DNA of 59,853 nt, taken from the NCBI GenBank assembly GCA_026388665.1, contig JAPLJJ010000088.1, positions 1 to 59,853 on the forward strand, in the 5' to 3' direction. The position numbers were made by a program, and so were the translations under genes. Source of the DNA: Deltaproteobacteria bacterium (GTDB taxonomy: Bacteria > Desulfobacterota > Desulfomonilia > Desulfomonilales > Desulfomonilaceae). Numbering within the stretch: the stretch's first letter is position 1; every line of letters begins with the position of its first letter. Below, piece after piece: positions 11,071 through 20,203 of this stretch. The notes below the pieces were generated by a model. It was not told where the DNA came from. It worked only from the letters and a program-made list of their open reading frames with translations, and made no database searches.

Positions 11071-11481
11071 TTAGTGGCCTTCGGCTAAGGGCTGGCAAAG
11101 TTCCATTAGAATTCCGTGCGTAGCTTTTGGATGCATAAACGCGACGGACATTCCATGCGCGCCCTGCCTGGGTGTTTCGTCGATAAGTTTTATTCCCTTT
11201 GCCTTAAGCTCCGCGACCGCCTCGTTGATATCATCCACTTCGTAAGCTATGTGATGAATTCCTTCACCATTTTTGTCGAGGAACTTTCTTATGGCCGACG
11301 CGCCGGATACATCCTGCAGGAGTTCTACGGAACTATCACCGATAGGGATAAAGGCGATTTTCATCCCCTGATAATCTTCTGTGTGTGTAACTTCTAGGGG
11401 TAAACTATCAGTGAAAAACTTCATGGCCGCGTCCAGATCGTGGACAGCAACTCCAAGATGGGCGATCCTCTTTATTTTCAT
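11071..11481 (-). CDS. mce: methylmalonyl-CoA epimerase
   Basis: VOC fold: IAHLGVAVHDLDAAMKFF, GEGIHHIAYEVDDI, HPKATHGILMELCQ. Confidence 0.92.
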   Translation of the reverse strand: MKIKRIAHLGVAVHDLDAAMKFFTDSLPLEVTHTEDYQGMKIAFIPIGDSSVELLQDVSGASAIRKFLDKNGEGIHHIAYEVDDINEAVAELKAKGIKLIDETPRQGAHGMSVAFMHPKATHGILMELCQPLAEGH

Positions 11482-11527
11482 GGCAACCTCGAGTTATCGG
11501 GCTTAATGTACGCTGCTGCGCCTTGAA

Positions 11528-11881
11528 TCAAGACTCCGAAGTCGAAGTTGAAGTTGGAGCTGTAGTCGAAGTCGCTGACGACGGGGAACTTGTCGTTGAA
11601 TCACTGGTCGACGACGACTTGGAAGAGTCAGATGCTCTTCCAGCAGAAGACGCGGTGCTGCGAGTCCCGTAATCGGTCACGTACCACCCCGAGCCCTTGA
11701 GTACAAACGTAGATTGCGATATCAATTTTCGAGCTTGCCCGCCACATTCAGAACATTTCTCAATTGGGTCATCAGAAATTCTTTGCCAAGCTTCAAATTC
11801 TTTCCCGCATTTTTCACAATGGTATTCATAAATCGGCATTATCAAAAAACCTCCTCGGAGATAGTTGGCAATAATCCTCAC
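11528..11881 (-). CDS. FmdB-family zinc ribbon protein with Ser/Thr-rich tail
   Basis: MPIYEYHCEKCGKEFEAWQ...CSECGG; true start probably MPIYEY. Confidence 0.85.
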   Translation of the reverse strand: MRIIANYLRGGFLIMPIYEYHCEKCGKEFEAWQRISDDPIEKCSECGGQARKLISQSTFVLKGSGWYVTDYGTRSTASSAGRASDSSKSSSTSDSTTSSPSSATSTTAPTSTSTSES

Positions 11882-11894
11882 TAAGTACTAGATG

Positions 11895-12407
11895 CTAAAT
11901 TTGCAATCCGGATTCATAGAGATTGAGTAAATCGTCCATGTTTTCGACACCGGACAGTATTTCCTTGGTGATTCCGTGAACCACTTTTTCTTCCTTTTCC
12001 AGCTCGTTCACCGATCCAAAAAAATCTACCTGAAATTTCCGAAACCTTACAATATGGACCAGTTCATGGGTAAGAACAAATAGCCCCAGTGTCCAAAGGT
12101 CATGTTGCTGGGGTCTGAGCAAAGCCCTAAGAATTGCAGGATCCTGTAACAAAACCCCGTATAACGTGGCATCAATATCTGTTTGCGGCGATTTTTTCTT
12201 TTGTGATCCGAAACGAACTGTTTGTGCAAAGACATTGGCGTCGCGCAGCCAAGGGGCGACCTGTTTCCAGGTCAGCAGAGAATAAGGATTTTTCATCCAG
12301 TCGTCAGAGGCTAAGTTGAAATAACGCAAAATAAGACCTTCTGCCAAGCGAGCCGCCTTATCCACAATAGTGCGATCATACTCGGTGAAGAAGCCTTCTA
12401 TGGTCAT
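11895..12407 (-). CDS. uncharacterized protein with HExxH (THELVH) metalloprotease-like motif
   Basis: ORF with THELVHIVRF; closely spaced with neighbours on the same strand. Confidence 0.65.
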   Translation of the reverse strand: MTIEGFFTEYDRTIVDKAARLAEGLILRYFNLASDDWMKNPYSLLTWKQVAPWLRDANVFAQTVRFGSQKKKSPQTDIDATLYGVLLQDPAILRALLRPQQHDLWTLGLFVLTHELVHIVRFRKFQVDFFGSVNELEKEEKVVHGITKEILSGVENMDDLLNLYESGLQI

Positions 12408-12418
12408 TTCAACTCAAC

Positions 12419-12508
12419 CTACTTGTTCTTGTGCCGTTGTTTTGCGCGAAGCTTTTTGTGCTTGTGCTTGCGCATCTTCTTTCTTCTTTTCTTGATTATG
12501 CTACCCAT
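12419..12508 (-). CDS. bS22-like / AURKAIP1-COX24 domain small basic protein
   Basis: MGSIIKKRRKKMRKHKHKKLRAKQRHKNK* (29 aa) with GGTGAGG Shine-Dalgarno upstream; below the 60-aa cutoff of the ORF track. Confidence 0.85.
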   Translation of the reverse strand: MGSIIKKRRKKMRKHKHKKLRAKQRHKNK

Positions 12509-12812
12509 TTTGACCTCACCGAATTTCAAATAAAAATATCTATCACTTCGGAAGATCGCTGTCAACAAACCTGGGTGGAATTTACATTTTAAATTATCAA
12601 ATGCTTCTAAAAAAAAGATAATCTTTTCAGAACGAGTGTCAAGTCGAGGGAGAATCGTGTTGTTAAAATATTATGAAGTAGGGAATGTTTTTGGAAACCT
12701 CGGAAGTTTACTCTGTTTAATCCGGACTAAGTCTTATCACAAGAGGGGAATTGGGACATAATAGTAGAGCTAATACTTAATAAAAATACTGCGATATACC
12801 TTTCACGAATTA

Positions 12813-12841
12813 TCTTGACATCAATAGTAAAGTTACTTATC
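12813..12841 (+). promoter_or_regulatory. putative sigma-70 promoter upstream of Rrf2 gene
   Basis: TTGACA, 17 nt, TATCAA. Confidence 0.4.
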
Positions 12842-12892
12842 AATTGATGTGATGATTGTTCTTAGTCCAATCGTTTTATGTGGGGAACAAAG

Positions 12893-13360
12893 ATGCGCAT
12901 TACTACAACAAGTCGATATGGTGTCCGGGCCCTATTCGACGTGTCTTACCATGGTGGAGGGGAGCCCACACAAATTAAAGACATATCAAGGCGTCAAAAA
13001 ATCTCCCAACGATATCTCGAACAAATCTTCAATAAATTACTGAAAGCAGGTCTCCTGAAAAGTAGGAGAGGGCCCCGTGGCGGATACATGCTTGCAAAAG
13101 ATCCCTCTGAAATAACTGTCGGTGATATTGTTAAGGCAGCGCAAGGGCCGATAGTTCCTGTCAGGTGTTTGGACGAAGACGAATGCAAACGCGGCAATTG
13201 CGATGTTTGTCAGCGTTGCGTAACACGTCACGTTTGGAAACAGACCCAAAAAATCCTTATAGATTACTACGATTCTGTTAGTATAGCGGATCTTTGTGCG
13301 ATGGCGCGTAAAGAAGGAATTTCACGGGAATTGGATCACAAATATATGTACTTTATTTAG
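12893..13360 (+). CDS. Rrf2-family transcriptional regulator with Cys cluster
   Basis: RITTTSRYGVRALFDVSYHG...RYLEQIFNKLLKAGLLKSRRGPRGGYML; CLDEDECKRGNCDVCQRC. Confidence 0.92.
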   Translation: MRITTTSRYGVRALFDVSYHGGGEPTQIKDISRRQKISQRYLEQIFNKLLKAGLLKSRRGPRGGYMLAKDPSEITVGDIVKAAQGPIVPVRCLDEDECKRGNCDVCQRCVTRHVWKQTQKILIDYYDSVSIADLCAMARKEGISRELDHKYMYFI

Positions 13361-13400
13361 CCTTTTGATTAAGACTTCTTTCGATTGTTTGAGCGATTAT

Positions 13401-14309
13401 ATGCGAAATGACTCGACCATAATTGACTGCGTAGGCAAGACCCCGATAGTTCGACTCAGAGAGCCTGAATTTGAGAAAAAAGCCCAGATTTGGGCTAAAC
13501 TGGAACTCTTAAATCCTGGTGGTTCTCTGAAGGACCGAATGTGTTTGAATATTATTCGTTCAATGGAGAGCGACGGTCTGTTAAAGGAAGGGGGGCGACT
13601 TGTTGAGGCGTCATGCGGAAACACTGCCATCAGCCTTGCCGTTATAGCTGCGGCTAGAGGCTATTCGTTGACGCTCGTTATGCCGGAAACGGTGCATCAC
13701 ACAAGAGTACAACTACTCGTGGCCTACGGCGCGGACATAGTTTTTACTCCGGCTTCTGCGGGAATGAAAGGCGCTATCGATCAAGCCCATGAGATAGCTG
13801 ATTCCTCTGATCAATGCACGATGCTAAACCAATTTGAGAACCCGGCCAACCCCGAAGCTCACAGGTTGACCACCGCGGTAGAAATACTGAAAGACTTGAA
13901 AAGACCTCCTGATGCGTTTGTGATGGGAGTCGGAACCGGTGGCACGATTACCGGGGTAGGAGAGGTCCTCAAGAAACGGAACAAGGATATCAGGATAGTT
14001 GCTGTTGAACCTGCTGAATCCGCTGTTTTATGTGGAGGCAACCCAGGGCCGCACAACTTCGCCGGAATCGGAGCGGGTTTTATTCCAAAGAATCTAAATG
14101 TAGGTCTGATTGATGAAATTGCCACGGTCAGCCATGATCAGGCTGAAGAAGCAGTAAGAACGCTCGCTATCCGGTACGGCATTTACGCTGGATTATCGTC
14201 CGGGGCTTCTTTCAGCGCCGCGCTCGATCAGGCCTCCAAGATGGGCCCGGAAAAAATTGTTCTAACGATTATTTGTGACGCTGGAGAAAGATACGTATCT
14301 TTCTTCTGA
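13401..14309 (+). CDS. cysK: cysteine synthase (O-acetylserine sulfhydrylase)
   Basis: VGKTPIVRL, ELLNPGGSLKDR, GTGGTITGVGEVLK, PLP fold type II. Confidence 0.9.
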   Translation: MRNDSTIIDCVGKTPIVRLREPEFEKKAQIWAKLELLNPGGSLKDRMCLNIIRSMESDGLLKEGGRLVEASCGNTAISLAVIAAARGYSLTLVMPETVHHTRVQLLVAYGADIVFTPASAGMKGAIDQAHEIADSSDQCTMLNQFENPANPEAHRLTTAVEILKDLKRPPDAFVMGVGTGGTITGVGEVLKKRNKDIRIVAVEPAESAVLCGGNPGPHNFAGIGAGFIPKNLNVGLIDEIATVSHDQAEEAVRTLAIRYGIYAGLSSGASFSAALDQASKMGPEKIVLTIICDAGERYVSFF

Positions 14310-14523
14310 CCGCCGAGCGCAATTCATATTGCTATGAGATAGCCGACACTTATTGACAAATTCAATTGTCTCCGTACCCCCTTCTTTTCTAAGTCTCTTT
14401 CCATTACAATCTAGGTTAACCACTCAAACGAGACATGACACTGGATATCTCTAATTTCGACCATAATCAGTTCTTGCTGGACACGGCGGCCAGGTTGGAA
14501 TATTTTTCTTCCGCCCTTTTTAC

Positions 14524-15792
14524 TTGGAGGTCCCTATGGCTTCTCTTACAAGACTAGTTCCGGCTATTACATTAATGATCCTCATCCACGGGGGATTCCT
14601 GTGGGATTCAGTGGACGTCCGGGCCGAGGTGTCTAAGTACTCGAACCTCGGAACAACTTCCGTGAAACTCAACGAAAATTTGGTTCTTGCCAAATCGGAA
14701 TCAGAATCGGATTCAAAAAAGAGCGTTACGGACAAAATCTGGAGGAGCCAGGAACTGAGCCTCCTTGCTATTGGCCTAGGGGTTGGCGATGTTGATGGTG
14801 ATGGGAAGAACGAAATTATTGTAGCCGGGCCGTCTACCATCTATCTTTACCGTTTCTCCGATAACAATATGAACCTATTAACGGAGTATTCCTCAGGTAA
14901 CCTTGAGATAAAGGCTATAGATGTGGCCAAGCTATCTAAAAATGGACCCGCCCGAATTTATGTGACAGCGCAAAATAGAGGTTCAGTCGCTTCTTTTGTT
15001 TTGGAATACAAAAAAGGGAACCTAATACCGGTAATTGAAGGGGTTGATTATTTTTTAAGGGTCATAAATTACCCGACCCACGGTCCGATCTTGTTAGGTC
15101 AACGAAAAGGGCTCTCCAAAATGTATGATGGCCCGATTTATCGAATGGAAGATCGCGGCACAAGCCTCGAAGCAACAGATCGGTTTGGCGTACCGCTAAA
15201 AATACCAATCTTTGGCTTTACCATCGGAGACTTTGAAGGAAAGCGAAACCCATTGATTGCCGTTTACGACAAAGAAGACCATTTAAGAATTTATGATCCT
15301 ACTGGTAAACGCTTGTATGTCTCTAAGAATTATTACGGAGGATCCGACATAATCCTACGTTGGTTTGGTCCAGAGGAACAGAGAGACAAAAACAAGGATT
15401 TTGCGATGGATCCGATCTACGTTAGACCGAGACTTCTCTGGTGGAGTTCAACGCCCGGCGGCGCAGCCCAAATTCTGTCAATTGCACACAGCTCGACAAC
15501 CATGAGGATGCTGTCTCGAACCAAAATGTTGGACGAAGGCCGCATCAAAGGGCTGGTGTGGAACGGCGATTCTTTGGAAGAGCGATGGTCCACACCCAAG
15601 GCGCAGGGAATGGCAGTTGATTTTGCTATAGATTATTTATCAGGAATGTCCGGCGAGAGGCTGATCGTTCTTGAACGCAAGAAAACCGACTGGTTGGCAT
15701 TTTTGTTATCGCGAAGCCAGATAAAGATTTACGACCTGCAACAACTTGTTACCGAGGGAGGCAAAGGTGGCGGCAAGGAATCCGACGACTGA
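14524..15792 (+). CDS. secreted FG-GAP/VCBS-repeat-like protein
   Basis: Signal peptide, GVGDVDGDGKNEIIVAGPS. Confidence 0.65.
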   Translation: MEVPMASLTRLVPAITLMILIHGGFLWDSVDVRAEVSKYSNLGTTSVKLNENLVLAKSESESDSKKSVTDKIWRSQELSLLAIGLGVGDVDGDGKNEIIVAGPSTIYLYRFSDNNMNLLTEYSSGNLEIKAIDVAKLSKNGPARIYVTAQNRGSVASFVLEYKKGNLIPVIEGVDYFLRVINYPTHGPILLGQRKGLSKMYDGPIYRMEDRGTSLEATDRFGVPLKIPIFGFTIGDFEGKRNPLIAVYDKEDHLRIYDPTGKRLYVSKNYYGGSDIILRWFGPEEQRDKNKDFAMDPIYVRPRLLWWSSTPGGAAQILSIAHSSTTMRMLSRTKMLDEGRIKGLVWNGDSLEERWSTPKAQGMAVDFAIDYLSGMSGERLIVLERKKTDWLAFLLSRSQIKIYDLQQLVTEGGKGGGKESDD

Positions 15793-15809
15793 TGTATTAG
15801 ATGTAAAAA

Positions 15810-17432
15810 CTAAACCGCATGAACCTCGCACTGATTTATTGATTCTCCAACCGGCTCGCAGCCGCATTCCATGACGGGCTTTGTATAGCAAATGTTTTTT
15901 AATTCAGGGGTAAGCTCTTTCAGTTGCAATTGAATACTTGAGTGAATCTCATTCTTGAACTCGTAATAATGCTCCGCAACAATAAGGGAAGAAATAAACC
16001 GGTCAAGCCGGGTTGGAAATTTCCAAAGCGCCTTCAATAAATATCTCCAGAACTTGAACCTTGTGGGGTACAGCACTCCATTTCTATATATCATGATACC
16101 GACAGCCCTCAATTCCCAAGGATACGGCATCTTGAACGGCATAGTTATTGGAGGATCCATCTCGGCGTAGTGATGGTAAGCTCTTTCAAGATAGGCTTCC
16201 GGCTCATACAGAGTATCATAGAGACTTACAAATTCGTTTGCAATTTCTTCCAGGGGCCTTGTGGGCACGAAGTTTATCAGGCCCGTCTGATTGCTGATAT
16301 TTTCTTCATCCATACTTAGCAAACGATCTTCGGATTTAAGCCTCGTGCAAAGGTCAGTGCCAGGTCCAGCCTGGAGAAGGGTAGTGAAAAGCTCCGGAAT
16401 GTGGTTTTTCTGGGCAAAATCGATCAATCGCTGTCCAGCCCCGCTTTTTTCACCATCGAAACCGAGGATTGTCCCTGCTATTACTTGGAAACCCGCCTTT
16501 GATATTTTCTGAGCCACCTGATCCAGGTCAATGTTGACATTTTGTAGTTTACCAGCGTCTTTGAGACATTCCTCGTCCGAGGTTTCCACGCCAATAAAAA
16601 CCCTTATGAAGCCGGCCCTAAACATATCTTCCATCAGCTTTTCGTCCGCAGCCATATTTACCGAGGCCTGGGTTGAAAAATTAAATGGCCGTCTCCTTGT
16701 TTCCATCCACGGAATCAGCTCTTTTAACAATTCCTTGGTTCTGTGAATGCTACCGATAAAATTGTCGTCAACAAAAAATACGAGGCGTCGCCATCCAAGG
16801 TTGTATAATATTTCCAATTCTTGAAGGACTTGATCCGGTGTCTTGGTACGCATTTTACGGCCTAACATCAAAGTCACATCGCAGAATTCACATTTGAATG
16901 GACAACCTCTTGTGAACTGGATTCCCATGTCCACGTAACTTTTCAGGTCCAGTAAATCAAATCGAGGAGGAGGGCTCTTGGTCATGTCTGCCCGTTCATC
17001 AGATTGTATGATGCGTCCGAAATCCTTTTTCTTGATGCTGGCGAGGAGTTCACCTATATGGACTTCAGCTTCCCCCCTGACAACAATATCCGCCCCTGCC
17101 TGAAGAATCTTTTCTGGAACATGAAAAGACCACGGACCACCTACAACTACCGTTTTCCCTCGTTTCTTGGCTTCTTTGATAACCTCGATGATACCTTTGT
17201 GTTGAACGGCCATTCCTGATATCATTATCAAGTCAGATCGGTCCCACTGGGATTCCGATATTTCTTGAAACACCATATCAACTAATTCTGATTCCCAATC
17301 ACCTGGCAGGAGAGAAGCCAGGGTTAGGAGCCCAAGAGGCGGGACCAATGCCTTTTTTCCGGTCATCTTCATTACTTTATCAAAAGACCAAAAAGTCTGG
17401 GGATGAGCCGGATTCACCAAAAGAGTGCGCAT
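15810..17432 (-). CDS. B12-binding-domain radical SAM protein (DUF4070-type C-terminus)
   Basis: TRGCPFKCEFCDVT radical SAM motif; N-terminal B12-binding-like domain (VVGGPWSFHVPEKILQAGADIVVRGEAE). Confidence 0.88.
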   Translation of the reverse strand: MRTLLVNPAHPQTFWSFDKVMKMTGKKALVPPLGLLTLASLLPGDWESELVDMVFQEISESQWDRSDLIMISGMAVQHKGIIEVIKEAKKRGKTVVVGGPWSFHVPEKILQAGADIVVRGEAEVHIGELLASIKKKDFGRIIQSDERADMTKSPPPRFDLLDLKSYVDMGIQFTRGCPFKCEFCDVTLMLGRKMRTKTPDQVLQELEILYNLGWRRLVFFVDDNFIGSIHRTKELLKELIPWMETRRRPFNFSTQASVNMAADEKLMEDMFRAGFIRVFIGVETSDEECLKDAGKLQNVNIDLDQVAQKISKAGFQVIAGTILGFDGEKSGAGQRLIDFAQKNHIPELFTTLLQAGPGTDLCTRLKSEDRLLSMDEENISNQTGLINFVPTRPLEEIANEFVSLYDTLYEPEAYLERAYHHYAEMDPPITMPFKMPYPWELRAVGIMIYRNGVLYPTRFKFWRYLLKALWKFPTRLDRFISSLIVAEHYYEFKNEIHSSIQLQLKELTPELKNICYTKPVMECGCEPVGESINQCEVHAV

Positions 17433-17712
17433 GAAACTATCCTGGGAATTAAGTTTACTAAATATAACAAAAATTTACATAATCTGCAACTTCTAACACG
17501 CTTTTCGACTTGGCCCCGATTCCCCCGGATGCACTGACAGGGGGCTGGATGATTCCGTTGTCCGGGCAAGGAAATTATCCTTGACACCGACGCGAGCCTC
17601 AATAATAATCCGTGACGAATCAGATTCGGTTCGAATCCCGATGAGACGTCTCCTGAGAGTTGATTGGATGCAAACTTAGTATTACAGCACTGTTCAGTCG
17701 ATCTGCCCGGTT

Positions 17713-18513
17713 TTGTCCGAAACGTATCGAAACCGGTCAAGAAATCGCTATTATCTGGAAATCCGAATGCCTGCCGTTCAAAACATTTATGAAATAAAAG
17801 ATTATAAAAATCGGATTCCTCTCGCGAACTCCGTAAATTTTAATGTAGATGTTCGTGAGACCAGCATCCATATTCAAGCCAGAGTCGACCTTTCCGCGAA
17901 AGCGAAAGAATCGGTCTTTCGATATCGTTATCAGATAGAAGAATATTTGAGACAGCATCCGGCGTTGAGGGAAACAGAGAGCCCTATCCAAACATACTCA
18001 TCCGCCCCTGAGATTGTACGATATTGTGATCTTTCATCCCGCAATACCGGGGTTGCTCCAATGAGTTGTATGAGTGGCGCAATGGCCGATTTTGTGGGTC
18101 GTGACCTGACCCCTGCGTCTGACACTGTGATCGTTTCAAGTGGAGCGGATTCGTTTATTCATTCCAGTAATCCTCTCGAAGTCTTTCTTTATTGTAAAGG
18201 TTCTCCGTTTCACGATCAGTTGGTTTTGAAGCTGGAAAACCTCAAAAATGTTTTTGGCTTATCGACATATTCGCCTGGTCGTGGGATTCACGCTGTGACT
18301 GTATTGTCTCGGTCCGCCTGCTGGGCTGCCTCTTTTGCCAAGGACCTTGGAATGAGACTGGTGTCGGGTGAATCACTGAAATCGACTCTAAACAGAGCGG
18401 AAGCCTACTCTGATGTTGGTGGTTTAATAATCATAGCCGGTCCGAAAATTGTGGTAGGCGGCGTCTTTTCTCTTATGTCGGTATCCAAAGACCGTTCGGT
18501 TGAGGCCTCTTGA
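17713..18513 (+). CDS. UPF0280 family (ApbE-superfamily-like) protein
   Basis: NTGVAPMSCMSGAMADFVGRDL, VSSGADSFIHSS typical of UPF0280; start may be internal. Confidence 0.75.
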   Translation: MSETYRNRSRNRYYLEIRMPAVQNIYEIKDYKNRIPLANSVNFNVDVRETSIHIQARVDLSAKAKESVFRYRYQIEEYLRQHPALRETESPIQTYSSAPEIVRYCDLSSRNTGVAPMSCMSGAMADFVGRDLTPASDTVIVSSGADSFIHSSNPLEVFLYCKGSPFHDQLVLKLENLKNVFGLSTYSPGRGIHAVTVLSRSACWAASFAKDLGMRLVSGESLKSTLNRAEAYSDVGGLIIIAGPKIVVGGVFSLMSVSKDRSVEAS

Positions 18514-18524
18514 GGTCAACCTGC

Positions 18525-19022
18525 ATGAAGATCGGGGTTTTGTCAGACACTCACATGAAGGCCCCTGATCGGGTTCTCAACTGTATACTGGATGACACAT
18601 TTAAAGACGTAAGTATCATTTTACATGCCGGCGATATAGTTACAGCCAGCGTTTTAGAAACCTTGGAAGAGTGGGATGCGTTGGCAGTCTGTGGAAACAT
18701 GGATGATTTCGAAATAGTCGATGTTATTCCGCAAATAAGAATAATTACAGCCGAAACCAAACGGATTGGTCTTATACATGGCTGGGGTTCCAAACAAGGT
18801 TTACAGGAACGAATCCTATCCAAATTTGAAGATGATACACCTGATTTAATTATTTACGGTCATTCTCACGTCCCTTTTTTTGGTGAGGTCAATGGAATAT
18901 TGATGTTTAACCCTGGTTCAGCGTCCCACGGTATACATTTAGATGACTGTACAGTGGGTATTTTGGAAATTCACGAATCTGAAATCAATGCAAAAATTAT
19001 AAAAATACCACAACAGCATTGA
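18525..19022 (+). CDS. YfcE/MJ0936-type metallophosphoesterase
   Basis: MKIGVLSDTHMK, HAGDIV, CGNMDD, IHGWG, GHSHVP. Confidence 0.92.
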   Translation: MKIGVLSDTHMKAPDRVLNCILDDTFKDVSIILHAGDIVTASVLETLEEWDALAVCGNMDDFEIVDVIPQIRIITAETKRIGLIHGWGSKQGLQERILSKFEDDTPDLIIYGHSHVPFFGEVNGILMFNPGSASHGIHLDDCTVGILEIHESEINAKIIKIPQQH

Positions 19023-19120
19023 AAAAGACTTTTCAACGCTATGATATTCGTTGTATTCTGAAAAGTTAGGGAGCATACGCTAACGTTTTCTGAAAGTCCG
19101 ACGAGGCCGTAATAGGCCTG

Positions 19121-19633
19121 ATGTTTTTGAGCAAAGAGAAGATGGAACGAATTTGGGCCCCGTGGCGAATTGATTACATACTGGGATCAGAAAAAGAAGC
19201 TGGATGCATTTTCTGTACTAAACCCGAGTCGCGGGAGGACGAAGAAAACCTTATCGTTCATCGGGGTTTGGGCGCGTATACCATAATGAACAAGTATCCA
19301 TACAATAACGGTCATGTTCTGGTGGTACCATACAAACATGTTTCGGAGATATGCGATCTGAGTGTTGAGGAAAATAGCCTGCTGCTTCAGGAGGTATGTA
19401 AAGCTATCAAGGCTTTACGGCACGTGATGAAGCCGGACGGCTTCAATATAGGAATAAATGTTGGATTGATAGCCGGCGCAGGAATTGCCGAACATGTTCA
19501 TTATCATATTGTTCCCCGATGGGCGGGCGACACGAATATGATGCCGGTATTGGCCGATGTCAGGGTAATTCCGGAGCATTTGAGGCAGACACGCGACAAA
19601 ATCGCTCAAGCGTTTGACAAACTTTTTCAGTGA
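19121..19633 (+). CDS. HIT-family hydrolase
   Basis: GCIFCTK, GHVLVVPYKHV, GAGIAEHVHYHIVPRW. Confidence 0.93.
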   Translation: MFLSKEKMERIWAPWRIDYILGSEKEAGCIFCTKPESREDEENLIVHRGLGAYTIMNKYPYNNGHVLVVPYKHVSEICDLSVEENSLLLQEVCKAIKALRHVMKPDGFNIGINVGLIAGAGIAEHVHYHIVPRWAGDTNMMPVLADVRVIPEHLRQTRDKIAQAFDKLFQ

Positions 19634-19652
19634 TTCGAGAATAGGAGCTGTC

Positions 19653-20066
19653 ATGAGACTCATCAAGAGGCTAATTGAGCTAGCCTTCGTCATACTTATC
19701 ATTTCGCTGTTTATGAAGAACAAGGACATTGAACTTAGTATAAATTATTTTGGTCTGAAGGAACCTATCAGACTCGCCTTTTGGGAACTCGTCACTGTGT
19801 GCGTTTCTCTGGGGATCATAATAGCCGCTCTTGGAGATTTCATTACCCAATTGAAATGGGTGCGGGAACGCCGACGCATGATAAAGACTGATCGGGAACA
19901 CCAGGGCGAGGTGAATCGTCTAAACACCAAAATTAGTGATCTGGAATCCGAAAATCAGCGATTGCAGAAGGATTTGGAGCAGAAGAATTCAAGAATAGCG
20001 GAGTTAGAGCATTCTACAACTGAGATTGCGTCCGGCGCCACTGCCAGTTCTTCGTCTGAAGCCTAA
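19653..20066 (+). CDS. LapA-family membrane protein with coiled-coil tail
   Basis: Two TM segments then coiled coil NRLNTKISDLESENQRLQKDLEQKNSRIAELE. Confidence 0.7.
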   Translation: MRLIKRLIELAFVILIISLFMKNKDIELSINYFGLKEPIRLAFWELVTVCVSLGIIIAALGDFITQLKWVRERRRMIKTDREHQGEVNRLNTKISDLESENQRLQKDLEQKNSRIAELEHSTTEIASGATASSSSEA

Positions 20067-20203
20067 ACTAATTTAGTCCCCTTTTCTCCGGACGTGAATT
20101 GACGGGTTCGGTCGGCTATTGGTTGGCCAGGCTCAAGTGAGGCGTTTCCCTCAAACATCAATTTCGTGTCGGTTTTCAGGAGGGTGGCGTTTTACGCTGG
20201 ACA

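Noticed and set aside
11528-11640. CRISPR-like or tandem repeat appearance in GAAGTCGAAGTTGAAG
   Set aside because: It is the coding sequence for the Ser/Thr-rich tail of the FmdB protein, low complexity and not an array.
17610-17660. tRNA T-loop-like GGTTCGAATCC
   Set aside because: It is a simple GATTC-GGTTC-GAATC inverted repeat; no acceptor, D or anticodon arms fold around it.
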